Source of the DNA: a virus
Length of the DNA: 64,000 nt
IMG/VR virus record: IMGVR_UViG_3300006914_000013
Span: 20,386-84,385 of that record
Reading direction: 5' to 3' (one strand)
The position numbers and the translations under genes were made by a program. The notes under the pieces were generated by a model, which worked only from the letters and a program-made list of their open reading frames with translations, was not told the origin of the DNA and made no database searches. Positions 44,187 through 51,755 of this stretch are shown one piece after another (within the stretch, counting starts at the first letter, position 1; each line of letters begins with the position of its first letter).

Positions 44187-45535
44187 TCTTCCTCCGTCGA
44201 ATGCTCCAGCCAGTGGTCCAGCACGTCACGCACCAGCTGGACGTGCGGGGCCGGTACGTTGCGCTTGGCGCGGACATCGTCGGCCATCCGCTCCAGCAGC
44301 AGGCCGAGGGCTAGGCTGTAGCCTGCCACCGCGTCCAGATCCCGCACGGCGCACTGCTCGGCCAGCCATTCGATGCCGGCCGCCAAGTTCTCGCCGCCCA
44401 CGGCCTTGAACGGGTAGCCCGCGCTGTATTGGAATTCGCGGGCCTCGCCGCACAGCAGCACCTGGGCGATGTTGGCCAGCCCGGCCTGAGACGCCCGGAC
44501 TTCTTCATAACTCAGGTGGTCTTCGCCCTGATAACTCAGTTCGTCCTCCCAGTACGGCGTCACGCACACCGAACTGCTGGCGTCGTGGTGCAGCAGGCCG
44601 CAGCGCAACTCGGCGTTGCCGTCCTGATAGCACAGCAGGCGGCCGTTGCTGATCATGAACTGGCTGTCGACCCGCATCGTCTCGGCCAGCTTCTTGCCGT
44701 CGAACCGGCACTCGGCCCACGCATCCCGGCCGCGCCAGTCGGCGTGTCCGATGTCCAGACGCAGGCCGTCCGGTTCCGGCAGCCCGTGCTTCACCAGATG
44801 CGCTTTCAGCTCGCCCAGCAGGTATTCCAGGTGGTCGTGGTACTGCTCCCAGTCCTCGGCGCCGTCCTCCCCCACGTACTTCCAGCCCTCGTCCGGCAGG
44901 GTCTCGGCCGGGGCGACCGTGGCCCGGTTGACCGCGCCGCATTCGTTGCAGCGGCCGTAGGGGCCGCTCAGGTGCAGCCAGCCTTTGTCCTCCAGATCCG
45001 CTTCATTGGCTTCGATAAAGGCCTCGGCGCTGTCGCCACCCAGTTGCTCGCGGATCGAGAATTCATGGTGGCAGGCGCCGCACTCCACCACGGTCCAATA
45101 CTCCAGCTCCCCTTCCCCGTCGTTCTCGCCGTAGCTGAAACCGCCCTGCTTCACCGACTTGACGGTGTCGGCTTCAAAGTAGAACTCGGTGTTCAGCGCT
45201 TCCTTGTCGACCATGTCCGACAGGTCGCTGGCACCGGCCCGGAACGCCTGCACCAGCCGCTGGCCGAGGTCACGCGGCAGCGGCTGGTGTCGCTGCGCCC
45301 AGCTCAGCGAGTGCCAGAAGTGGCGCCCGGCCTGCTGGATCGCCTTGGGTTTGTTCTTCGCCCAGTTGCGCAGGACCAGATAGGCCAAGCCGGGGTGCTG
45401 CTCGATCAGGCGCATGTCGCGCAGGTTGCCCAGCGGGCAGTGGTAGAAGTTCAGCACTTGCGGCACGGCCCACCAGGTGCAATCGGGGTGGCCGAAAAAG
45501 CGCGCAGCGCTCAGTTGAGGGTGTTTGCGGGTCAT
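44174..45535 (-). CDS. Hypothetical protein with zinc ribbon, 453 aa
   Basis: The largest product of the accessory region, ATG at 45535 (the longer frame enters the next gene). An N-terminal ~110-residue helical part is Trp/His/Leu-rich, the centre has CGACHHEF and CNECG forming a probable zinc ribbon (residues ~155-210), and the C-terminal half is acidic alpha/beta. No family recognised. Confidence 0.6.
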   Translation of the reverse strand: MTRKHPQLSAARFFGHPDCTWWAVPQVLNFYHCPLGNLRDMRLIEQHPGLAYLVLRNWAKNKPKAIQQAGRHFWHSLSWAQRHQPLPRDLGQRLVQAFRAGASDLSDMVDKEALNTEFYFEADTVKSVKQGGFSYGENDGEGELEYWTVVECGACHHEFSIREQLGGDSAEAFIEANEADLEDKGWLHLSGPYGRCNECGAVNRATVAPAETLPDEGWKYVGEDGAEDWEQYHDHLEYLLGELKAHLVKHGLPEPDGLRLDIGHADWRGRDAWAECRFDGKKLAETMRVDSQFMISNGRLLCYQDGNAELRCGLLHHDASSSVCVTPYWEDELSYQGEDHLSYEEVRASQAGLANIAQVLLCGEAREFQYSAGYPFKAVGGENLAAGIEWLAEQCAVRDLDAVAGYSLALGLLLERMADDVRAKRNVPAPHVQLVRDVLDHWLEHSTEEECRA

Positions 45536-45539
45536 GGCG

Positions 45540-46088
45540 TTATTCCTCTTCGTCGTCGTCACGGTTGTCGTCAATGAACAGGCCGCCCTGCCTGCGCATG
45601 TGCTGCTCCATTTCTTCCCGGTCGACCCCTTGCAGCTCGTAGGGGCTGACCGCCACGACGGCGTAGCCGTTATCGCGGGCTTCGGCGAGGATGGTGTCGA
45701 GGCGGGCCTGTAGGCTGAACGCTTGCGGCACCGGGGCGTAGACCAGCCCTTCCCCGTTCGGCCCCATCAGGATCACCGCATCCGCCGGTGCCGGTTTGCC
45801 GTCGCCGGGCTTGGCGCCGGTGGGGTTGAAGCCGGCGGGCGGCCCGTCCAGTTCATAGGTGAACTTCGGCGAGCCGTAGCGCTTGACGGCGTCCAGCACC
45901 TGGTTGGGGTGGTGGCACTGATCGAGGGCGAATTTCAGCGCCTTGATCTGTTTCTCGCTGATGCCGGAACACAGGTGGACCCAGCTGAAGGTGCAGTGCC
46001 AGCCGTGCAGGTGGTGCAGGTACTGCGCGTCACCGTAGGGGTCAGTGATCTTGACCACGGCGGCGTGCGCGGGGTTGAGGACGGCCAT
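45540..46088 (-). CDS. Hypothetical protein, 182 aa
   Basis: Residues 10-60 are His/Trp-rich (AQYLHHLHGWHCTFSWVHLC), the middle has a G-P-N-G-E-G-L-V-Y loop, and the end is poly-acidic (DDNRDDDEEE). No family recognised. Confidence 0.6.
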   Translation of the reverse strand: MAVLNPAHAAVVKITDPYGDAQYLHHLHGWHCTFSWVHLCSGISEKQIKALKFALDQCHHPNQVLDAVKRYGSPKFTYELDGPPAGFNPTGAKPGDGKPAPADAVILMGPNGEGLVYAPVPQAFSLQARLDTILAEARDNGYAVVAVSPYELQGVDREEMEQHMRRQGGLFIDDNRDDDEEE

Positions 46089-46089
46089 G

Positions 46090-46473
46090 TCAAAACGTCC
46101 TTGTTTGGGCGGCCATGCGCAGGCCGCGCTCGTTCTTCACCAGCCAGCGCTGCACCACCCGGCCGACTTCGTCTTCCAGGTCCGCCACCGTGTGATCATC
46201 CTCGGCGGCCAGCACGGTCAGCCAGTAGGCCAGCGAATCCGTTTCGGTGTCCGCCAGAATGTCGATCCAGACGCAGCCGTCCCAGTTGTCGCCTTCATCG
46301 CAGTAGCCGGGCAGCAGGCGGGTCGCCAGTTCGGCGACGTGGTCGATCTGGCCCCAGGCGTCGGGCAACATCAGGTTGTCGCCCTCGTCGTCGGGTGTGC
46401 CAGCACACTCGAACATGCTGGCGGACAGCCGGACCTTGTCGCAGGGGTCGTAGTGCCATGGTTGAATGATCAT
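46090..46473 (-). CDS. Hypothetical acidic protein, 127 aa
   Basis: The ATG at 46473 has AAGAAGGAA upstream. Acidic, with a helical C-terminal part (VADLEDEVGRVVQRWLVKNE). It starts 30 bases after the 57-aa gene. No family recognised. Confidence 0.6.
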   Translation of the reverse strand: MIIQPWHYDPCDKVRLSASMFECAGTPDDEGDNLMLPDAWGQIDHVAELATRLLPGYCDEGDNWDGCVWIDILADTETDSLAYWLTVLAAEDDHTVADLEDEVGRVVQRWLVKNERGLRMAAQTRTF

Positions 46474-46502
46474 GGTTCGGTTCCTTCTTAGGGAGGTGAG
46501 GG

Positions 46503-46676
46503 TTAGTTGGTGCGTTTGCCGTCCTGCACAGTCCAGCCGCGCTCTTGGGCAGCCTTCTGCGCCGAGGCGTAATCGCGGTGCTTGTGCGCCTTCCACTCGT
46601 CCGCGAGGACGTTTTCCAGCTGCTTGTTGGTCAGGCCTCGGCAGAACTGCACGAAGTTTTCGTCGATAGGGTTCAT
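46503..46676 (-). CDS. Small basic helical protein, 57 aa
   Basis: The ATG at 46676 overlaps the upstream stop (ATGA). The product begins MNPIDENFVQFCRGLTNKQL and ends W-T-V-Q-D-G-K-R-T-N: a compact two- or three-helix protein with many Lys and Arg. It fills exactly the gap between its neighbours and follows the overlap pattern of the operon, so I regard it as real. Confidence 0.7.
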   Translation of the reverse strand: MNPIDENFVQFCRGLTNKQLENVLADEWKAHKHRDYASAQKAAQERGWTVQDGKRTN

Positions 46677-46978
46677 TGCGGGGGTTCCTGTTCAGGGTTG
46701 TCCACGGCCAGCAGGTACGGGGTGTAGTCGTCGACCCGTTCGAACTCGTAGTCCTCGGGGTTCTCGAAAATTGCCTCGTTGTTCTGTTCCAGCGACTCTT
46801 GCAAGTCGCGCCACAGCTCTGGATTCAGTGGCTGGAACCGGCCGTCCACCGCGCCGGGTGGAATCAGTCGGGCCTGACACAGCTCGGCGTCTTCCAGATC
46901 GAGGACGATGAAACAGACGCACTTGAAGCCAGCGAACGAGTGTTCCAGCTGGCCTACGGCATAGCGGGGGGTGGGCAT
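46673..46978 (-). CDS. Hypothetical protein, 101 aa
   Basis: An N-terminal strand-rich part (KCVCFIVLDLEDAELCQARL) and acidic C-terminus (ENPEDYEFERVDDYTPYLLA). A dispersed TGTGAA element lies 26 bases upstream of the start. No family recognised. Confidence 0.6.
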   Translation of the reverse strand: MPTPRYAVGQLEHSFAGFKCVCFIVLDLEDAELCQARLIPPGAVDGRFQPLNPELWRDLQESLEQNNEAIFENPEDYEFERVDDYTPYLLAVDNPEQEPPQ

Positions 46979-47004
46979 GCTTGCGGTTCCTTCTCAGGTG
47001 GGTT

Positions 47005-47030
47005 TGTGAACTGTGAATTGTGAGTTCACA
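47005..47030 (-). repeat. Dispersed TGTGAA...TTCACA element, copy 2
   Basis: TGTGAAC and GTTCACA arms enclose TGTGAATTGTGA. It lies in the 62-base gap upstream of the 101-aa gene and is followed by the leader CCCACCTGAGAAGGAACC. Confidence 0.75.
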
Positions 47031-47040
47031 GCGCGGTGGC

Positions 47041-47442
47041 TTACTGGGAGGTGAGCGCGTGGTGGACCCACGCCCAGTACCCGAGCAGCGTGTCTTCGAT
47101 GTGGACCATTTCCCGCCAGTCCTCCCGCGGGTAGTCCGGGTGCTCGCCGCCTCCGGCCGGGCTGTACTTCTGTTCCAGCTCGTCGGCGCTCAGGTCTATG
47201 TCGGCGCCCACCGGGTTGACCTCGATCACCGTGACATCCACGTCGTGGCTTTCGAGGGTGCCGTAGGTGTCGCCGGTGATCAGGCCGTTGCCGATGATCA
47301 CTTCGTTGACGGCGTAGTACAGGTGCTGGTTCAGCTCGTTTTCGGTCATCGGCTGGACGTTCGGGGCGTGTTCGAACCCCCCGAGCGGGTTGACCACCCC
47401 GGTCAGGGACAGGGTGAAGTGCAGGCGGGTGTGCTTGTTCAT
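47041..47442 (-). CDS. Hypothetical protein, 133 aa
   Basis: Beta-rich (HTRLHFTLSLTGVVNPLGGF, DVDVTVIEVNPVGADIDLSA), acidic, with a Trp-rich C-terminal helix. Its leader is almost identical to that of the 101-aa gene, including the repeat. Confidence 0.6.
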   Translation of the reverse strand: MNKHTRLHFTLSLTGVVNPLGGFEHAPNVQPMTENELNQHLYYAVNEVIIGNGLITGDTYGTLESHDVDVTVIEVNPVGADIDLSADELEQKYSPAGGGEHPDYPREDWREMVHIEDTLLGYWAWVHHALTSQ

Positions 47443-47468
47443 GCTTGCGGTTCCTTCTCAGGTGGGGT

Positions 47469-47494
47469 TGTGAACTGTGAATCGTGAATTCACA
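47469..47494 (-). repeat. Dispersed TGTGAA...TTCACA element, copy 3
   Basis: TGTGAACTGTGAATCGTGAA followed by TTCACA. It lies directly between the klcA stop and the start of the 133-aa gene, 26 bases upstream of the latter. Confidence 0.75.
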
Positions 47495-47499
47495 GGGAT

Positions 47500-47910
47500 T
47501 CAGTCAATGGCCTGGTAAATCTCTTCCCACTCCGGGTGCTGCGCAGCGTATTCGCGCAGCCAGTGGTAGGCCTGAATCAGCGAGTCTTCTTCGGTGGTGT
47601 TGGCCAGCTCGCACAGGGCGTACAGGCTGGCGGTGATCCCGGCCGCGTCGGCGGACATTTCGCCTTCGTAGTAGTTGCCGCCCCAGCGCATCTGGTAGCG
47701 CTGCTCGCCGCTCGGCGCCATGTACCAGCCGCCGTTGCTCAGCTCGTAAAACTCCCAGTAGCCGCCCTTGTAGTCGACACTGAGTTTGTCGAGGTAGGCC
47801 GGGAACAGGTTCTGCCCGATCCACAGGTTCTGTGTGCCGAGGTGCTTGGGCAGGAAGGCGAGGCGTTCGTCGCCGGGCACCTTGGTGCGGGTGATTTCTT
47901 CTTCGTTCAT
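47500..47910 (-). CDS. klcA: KlcA/ArdB-like antirestriction protein
   Basis: 136 aa, slightly shorter than plasmid KlcA (about 142). ERLAFLPKHLG, then K-L-S-V-D-Y-K-G-G-Y-W-E-F-Y-E-L-S-N-G-G and WYMAPSGEQ, followed by MSADAAGITASLYAL, match the antirestriction family PF03230. These proteins protect incoming DNA from type I restriction in vivo. The gene is typical of IncP and other broad-host plasmids and gives the element an anti-defence function. It has its own upstream TGTGAA element. Confidence 0.92.
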   Translation of the reverse strand: MNEEEITRTKVPGDERLAFLPKHLGTQNLWIGQNLFPAYLDKLSVDYKGGYWEFYELSNGGWYMAPSGEQRYQMRWGGNYYEGEMSADAAGITASLYALCELANTTEEDSLIQAYHWLREYAAQHPEWEEIYQAID

Positions 47911-47937
47911 GGGGGTGGCTCCCTTCGCGGGTGGGTT

Positions 47938-47963
47938 TGTGAATTGTGAATTGTGAGTTCACA
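47938..47963 (-). repeat. Dispersed TGTGAA...TTCACA element, copy 4
   Basis: TGTGAATTGTGAATTGTGAG followed by TTCACA, 28 bases upstream of the klcA start. This links the repeat family to an early anti-defence gene. Confidence 0.75.
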
Positions 47964-47966
47964 GGC

Positions 47967-48398
47967 TCAGCCGAGCAGGGTGCGGGCCTTGGCCAAGCGA
48001 TCGAGGTGCGGCAGGTTGGCGATGTCGCGGAACGAGCAATAGCGCTTGCCCAGGCGCACGTAGATGCGGGTGATCCGGCCGCTGTAATACTCCATCATGA
48101 CGAAGGATTCCCCGCCGCCAGCGTGCTGCCAGCTCTCCGGCGGCAGCACTTCCAGGGCTTCCCACCATTGCGCCTCGGTGATTTCTTCGGGGGCGGTGAT
48201 CAGGCTCTTTTCGTCCTGTTCAACCCACGCATCGAACTCGCCCAAGACGATGTCCGGGCGCTCGTCGCGCAGTTGCATGAGGTTCTGCTTGCTGTGCAGG
48301 CTGATGTATTCACCGGCTTCGTTCTTGACCGCCACGTCAACGATGCAGTGTTGACCGGGCACGTAGAAGCAGTGGGTGATGTCGCTGAGTTTGATCAT
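47967..48398 (-). CDS. Hypothetical protein, 143 aa
   Basis: The ATG at 48398 follows AAAAGGA. An alpha/beta protein with Trp pairs (ITEAQWWEALEVLPPESWQH) and a basic end (DRLAKARTLL). No family recognised. Confidence 0.6.
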   Translation of the reverse strand: MIKLSDITHCFYVPGQHCIVDVAVKNEAGEYISLHSKQNLMQLRDERPDIVLGEFDAWVEQDEKSLITAPEEITEAQWWEALEVLPPESWQHAGGGESFVMMEYYSGRITRIYVRLGKRYCSFRDIANLPHLDRLAKARTLLG

Positions 48399-48427
48399 GG
48401 CAGTGATCCTTTTCGGGGTGGGGTGGG

Positions 48428-48625
48428 TTACTTGGCGCTGGATTCCTCGACGCACTCGCCGTCGCGGCCGATGTACACGGCGGCGTAGTAGCGCCCGCCA
48501 TCCGCGAGGCGCAGCATTTCTTTGGTGGCTTCCTTGCGGCTGTCGGAAAACACCACTTCCAGTGGCTTGGCGCCGTCGAGTGCGTCCTGCCGACGGTGGT
48601 TCTGTTCGATGCGGTAGCGTTGCAT
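48428..48625 (-). CDS. Hypothetical protein, 65 aa
   Basis: A basic N-terminal half followed by RKEATKEMLRLADGGRYYAA and V-Y-I-G-R-D-G-E-C. Likely a small alpha/beta fold. No family recognised. Confidence 0.6.
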   Translation of the reverse strand: MQRYRIEQNHRRQDALDGAKPLEVVFSDSRKEATKEMLRLADGGRYYAAVYIGRDGECVEESSAK

Positions 48626-48650
48626 GGTTGTTGCTCCCTTCTCGGGTGGG

Positions 48651-49100
48651 TTACTCGGTGGCCTTCAACAGCGTCTCAATGCGCTGGCGCACGGCGGCCG
48701 GGTTGGTGTGCTGGCTGGCCGGGTACTTCTCGTAGTCAAACAGGTGGAAGGCCTGCCACGGGGTCAGGCCGAAGAACAGCACCACCGCGTCCCACGCCAG
48801 CCACCGCTCACCCACGCACTCGTAGGTCGGCGGCATGCAGTGCAGCTCGCTGGCGCCGAACTGGGTGAACAGGCCTTCGGCGTTGAAGCGTGCATCCAGA
48901 CAGGCGTGGCCGATGGCACAGGCGCTGAAGCCGCAATCGGGGCGCACCAGGATCAGCCATTCGTTCAGGTCGAACAGATGCTCGGGGCGCCAGCGGTACG
49001 GCAACGGCTGGCCGTCACGCTTGGTGCCGGTGGGTTGCCAAGTGCCGGCTTCGACCTCGGCGAGCAGGGTACACATCAGTTGCAGGCGTTCGCGTTGCAT
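48651..49100 (-). CDS. Hypothetical protein, 149 aa
   Basis: The ATG at 49100 has TGAGG upstream; an earlier in-frame Met (49130) would overlap the neighbour by 26 nt. Rich in Trp, Cys and Phe (GFSACAIGHACLDARFNAEG, WLAWDAVVLFFGLTPWQAFH). No family recognised, but the G-F-S-A-C-A-I-G pattern recurs in phage proteins of this size. Confidence 0.6.
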   Translation of the reverse strand: MQRERLQLMCTLLAEVEAGTWQPTGTKRDGQPLPYRWRPEHLFDLNEWLILVRPDCGFSACAIGHACLDARFNAEGLFTQFGASELHCMPPTYECVGERWLAWDAVVLFFGLTPWQAFHLFDYEKYPASQHTNPAAVRQRIETLLKATE

Positions 49101-49104
49101 GGCC

Positions 49105-49824
49105 TCAGTCCTCGGCGGCGTCGTCTTCATCGACCGGTTGAAAGTAGTCCTTTTCCAGACAGCCGCTGTCGAAGCAGGCGTAGGGCACCTTGACCTGATC
49201 GTCGGTGATGTCGTAGTCGCGCAGGCCCACGCCCTGCCCCATGGCCTGCATCGCGGCGTAGTGGCCCCATTGCTGCGGGTCGTCGGTGGTGCCGGGGTGG
49301 CGGGTGTACAGCTCCAGCAGCGGGCAGCCGTTGACCCGTTCCAAGTCGAAATGCAGGGTGGTGGCGGCGTGCAGCGCCGCCGGGTCTATCTCGTCCGGCA
49401 GCTGGTTCATGATTTCCCCGGACAGCGGCTGGCCGCACTCGTCGGCCTGATCGGCGTAGGTGCAGGCAAAGAACGCGAGGGCCATGCCGCGCAGGATGGC
49501 GGCCTGCACGGCGTCCGCTTCCATGGGCGCGAAGGTGGCCTTGGGGTACTGTGCCGCAGCGGCGGCCTCGGCCTCGGCGCGGTTGGTGGCGCGCAGGTAG
49601 AAGTCGACCAGTTCGCCGTCTTCCAGCTCGGCGTAGGCGCGCCACACCGTGGCCGGGGCGCCCCAGTAGGCGCCGCCTTCGTCGTAGGCGCCATCGACAA
49701 AGCGCAGGCGCACCAGTTCCAGGTGCGGGTAGACATGGGTGCGGTCGTAGTGGGGGTGAATGTCCGGGCGCCCCATCGGGGCACCTCGGGCGCTGCTCAC
49801 GTTGGTGAGCGGGGGCATGGACAT
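49105..49824 (-). CDS. Hypothetical protein, 239 aa
   Basis: The ATG at 49824 is preferred over upstream in-frame codons that enter the next gene. Ala/Glu-rich helices (TNRAEAEAAAAAQYPKATFA), Cys-containing C-terminus and an acidic tail. No family recognised. Confidence 0.55.
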   Translation of the reverse strand: MSMPPLTNVSSARGAPMGRPDIHPHYDRTHVYPHLELVRLRFVDGAYDEGGAYWGAPATVWRAYAELEDGELVDFYLRATNRAEAEAAAAAQYPKATFAPMEADAVQAAILRGMALAFFACTYADQADECGQPLSGEIMNQLPDEIDPAALHAATTLHFDLERVNGCPLLELYTRHPGTTDDPQQWGHYAAMQAMGQGVGLRDYDITDDQVKVPYACFDSGCLEKDYFQPVDEDDAAED

Positions 49825-49885
49825 GGCAGTGTCTCCTTCAAGGGCGATCAGTGTACGGCGGTGGCGGGGTTGGCTGAAAGGCGCG

Positions 49886-50359
49886 TTACAGCACCCGGCC
49901 ACTCATGGCGTGGACGTTGCGGCCCTCGACCTGCGGGGCGCGGCTGCGCTTGGCCTCGTTGTGGTGCAGGCGCGAGCCCGGCTGGTTACTGACCCGCTCG
50001 CGGTAGTAGGTCAGCGCCGTGGTGTCCTCGTCGTTGAAGCCGGACAGGCTGCCGTTCTCTTCATAGACGTAGTCGAAGCGCTCGACGTGCAGCAGGGCGA
50101 ACACCATCAGATCCAGCATGGTGTCGCGGGCCAGCATCACGCTGCCCACCGCCTTGGCCTCGCCGACGTAGCCGTTCCAGTTCTCCGGGAAGGCGCGGCA
50201 GGCGTCGGTGGTGTGGGTCAGGCCGAAGTAGGCGGTGAGCAGAATGACCCCTTCATCACTGAGGTCGCACAGGGTGCGGCGGCTGTAGGCGTCGGCTTCG
50301 CCGGTCAGGGGCTTGAGGCCGTAGTCGGTGAGGTCGTTGAAGGTGTTGAGGGTTTTCAT
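49886..50359 (-). CDS. Hypothetical protein, 157 aa
   Basis: Helical with an Asp/Tyr-rich centre (LLHVERFDYVYEENGSLSGF) and a basic C-terminus (SRLHHNEAKRSRAPQVEGRN). A TGTGAA element lies 18 bases upstream of its start. No family recognised. Confidence 0.55.
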   Translation of the reverse strand: MKTLNTFNDLTDYGLKPLTGEADAYSRRTLCDLSDEGVILLTAYFGLTHTTDACRAFPENWNGYVGEAKAVGSVMLARDTMLDLMVFALLHVERFDYVYEENGSLSGFNDEDTTALTYYRERVSNQPGSRLHHNEAKRSRAPQVEGRNVHAMSGRVL

Positions 50360-50377
50360 GGTGTGGTACTCCGGTTT

Positions 50378-50401
50378 TGTGAATTGTGAACTGTGAATTA
50401 C
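50378..50401 (-). repeat. Dispersed TGTGAA element, copy 5 (right arm degenerate)
   Basis: TGTGAATTGTGAACTGTGAA followed by TTAC instead of TTCAC, upstream of the 157-aa gene. A GTTCATG lies six bases further on. Confidence 0.65.
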
Positions 50402-50417
50402 GGGTTCATGTCGCAGG

Positions 50418-50651
50418 TCAGGCGTCGAGGTCGTCGCGCAGCTGGGACAGGCGCCGGTTGAGGCGCCGGTTGAGGTCGCGGCGGTCCTTCCAGGTGAACC
50501 ACAGGGACATGGTCGCGAGGACCAGCAGGGCGACGAACATCGGCCACATCAGGGCCAGCACGGCGACCAGCTCGCGGGGCAGGTGCGGCAGCAGCGCGTC
50601 GTAGATCAGCTGGGCGATGCGTTCCCAGTGGTACATGAGGGTGGCGAACAT
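50418..50651 (-). CDS. Small membrane protein, 77 aa
   Basis: The ATG at 50651 follows GGAAGGAACC. One strong transmembrane segment (residues ~28-52, LVAVLALMWPMFVALLVLAT) is followed by a highly basic, helical tail (DRRDLNRRLNRRLSQLRDDL) expected in the cytoplasm. It might be an exclusion-type or lysis-related protein; no family recognised. Confidence 0.6.
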   Translation of the reverse strand: MFATLMYHWERIAQLIYDALLPHLPRELVAVLALMWPMFVALLVLATMSLWFTWKDRRDLNRRLNRRLSQLRDDLDA

Positions 50652-50671
50652 GGGGTGGTTCCTTCCTGTGG

Positions 50672-50699
50672 ATGGTCCCCTCACCAATGAGGGGACCAT
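50672..50699. repeat. Perfect 12-bp hairpin between two genes
   Basis: ATGGTCCCCTCA and TGAGGGGACCAT with a CCAA loop. It follows the stop of the 85-aa gene by 6 bases and precedes the membrane protein start by 20. No T-run follows on either strand, so it is more likely an mRNA processing or stability element, or a weak terminator. Confidence 0.6.
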
Positions 50700-50705
50700 G
50701 GGGGT

Positions 50706-50963
50706 TTACTCGGGCATGCCGACCAGTGCAGTCAGGCGGCTGTACTCCACCAGCGGGATGTCGTAGCCGCCGCCGACCTTCATCAGGTACGCCAGCTGGT
50801 GGACGATCAGGCGCAGCGCCGGGTCGTCGAGGATCGCTTGCGTGTCGAGGCTGGTCTGCTCGGCGCGCAGCTCATCGAGCCCGTCACTGAGGGCGCGGAT
50901 GATCGGGATCGGGTTGCAGGCGCCGAGCTGGGCGGCGATGGCGTTCTTGTTGCGTTGGGACAT
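50706..50963 (-). CDS. Hypothetical protein, 85 aa
   Basis: A helical protein with an Ala/Leu-rich centre (ALRLIVHQLAYLMKVGGGYD). It is preceded by the longest repeat element and a 19-bp palindrome, so it is likely tightly regulated. No family recognised. Confidence 0.6.
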   Translation of the reverse strand: MSQRNKNAIAAQLGACNPIPIIRALSDGLDELRAEQTSLDTQAILDDPALRLIVHQLAYLMKVGGGYDIPLVEYSRLTALVGMPE

Positions 50964-50977
50964 GGCTGGTTCCTCTC

Positions 50978-51015
50978 TGTGAATTGTGAACCATGAACTG
51001 TGAGTTCATGGTTCA
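50978..51015 (-). repeat. Dispersed TGTGAA element, copy 6, with 12-bp inverted repeat
   Basis: TGTGAATTGTGAACC continues into perfect 12-bp arms TGAACCATGAAC (50987-50998) and GTTCATGGTTCA (51004-51015) separated by five bases. It ends 14 bases upstream of the 85-aa gene start. Confidence 0.75.
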
Positions 51016-51020
51016 TGTCG

Positions 51021-51039
51021 TACCACGTAGTACGTGGTA
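51021..51039. promoter_or_regulatory. 19-bp perfect palindrome (operator candidate)
   Basis: TACCACGTA-G-TACGTGGTA, nine-base arms around one central base. It lies between the RadC-like stop (51066) and the repeat copy 6, upstream of the 85-aa gene. The geometry suits a dimeric repressor. Confidence 0.65.
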
Positions 51040-51065
51040 TGTAGCGTATGTACTTCGAACCCTTC

Positions 51066-51512
51066 CTAGACCAGCCCCTGCTCGGCCAGGCTGACGATGG
51101 TGCGCCCGACCACGAAGTGATCGAGCAGCTGGATGTCGACCATGGCCAGCACCTCCTTCAAGCGCTTGGTCAGGGCGATGTCGCCCCGGCTGGGGTCGGG
51201 GTTGCCGCTGGGGTGGTTGTGGAACACCAGACAGGCCGCCGCGTTGTGCGCGATCCCGGCCCGCACCACCACCCGCGGGTGGACGCTGGCCGAGTCGATC
51301 GAGCCGGTGGCCAGCACCTCGGTGTGGACCAGTTCATGGGCATTGGTCAGCCACATCACACCGAACGCTTCCTCGGTCAGGCGGCTCGCCCACACCCGCA
51401 GGTAGTCGCTCACCACCTGCGGGCTGGTGAGGATGTAGCCGGTGTAGGTCAGGCGCCGTTCGGCGATCTGCAGGGCGGCGGACAACACCGCGTCGTCGTC
51501 TTCATAGGTCAT
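51066..51512 (-). CDS. radC: RadC-family JAB-domain protein
   Basis: 148 aa. The metal-binding motif FHNHPSGNPDPSRGD, an upstream LATGSIDSASVHPR and LDHFVVG are diagnostic of the RadC JAB/MPN domain. The N-terminal helix-hairpin-helix of chromosomal RadC is absent, as in the many short RadC copies on plasmids and islands. Its role is unclear despite the name. Confidence 0.88.
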   Translation of the reverse strand: MTYEDDDAVLSAALQIAERRLTYTGYILTSPQVVSDYLRVWASRLTEEAFGVMWLTNAHELVHTEVLATGSIDSASVHPRVVVRAGIAHNAAACLVFHNHPSGNPDPSRGDIALTKRLKEVLAMVDIQLLDHFVVGRTIVSLAEQGLV

Positions 51513-51527
51513 GGCAGGGACTCCGGG

Positions 51528-51728
51528 TTAGCCGATCAGGGCGAACTGGCGCAGGGCAGCGGTGCGGCCGAGGACCTGTTCACCTGGGCGGTGGCGGTTG
51601 CGCAGGAAGGCCAAGGCATCGCGGCGGTGCTTGAAGCTGGCCAGCAGCTTGGCGAAGGGTTTGCCCGTGCTGTCGGTGGCTTCCTGCGGGGCGAGCAGGA
51701 CGAACTGGCCTTTGGGGTCTTGGGTCAT
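51528..51728 (-). CDS. Hypothetical protein, 66 aa
   Basis: A small basic protein (KLLASFKHRRDALAFLRNRH). Start ATG with GGAG upstream. It precedes radC by 15 bases and is probably in the same transcript. No family recognised. Confidence 0.6.
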   Translation of the reverse strand: MTQDPKGQFVLLAPQEATDSTGKPFAKLLASFKHRRDALAFLRNRHRPGEQVLGRTAALRQFALIG

Positions 51729-51755
51729 GGCAGTGACTCCGGTGGGGTGGTTGGG

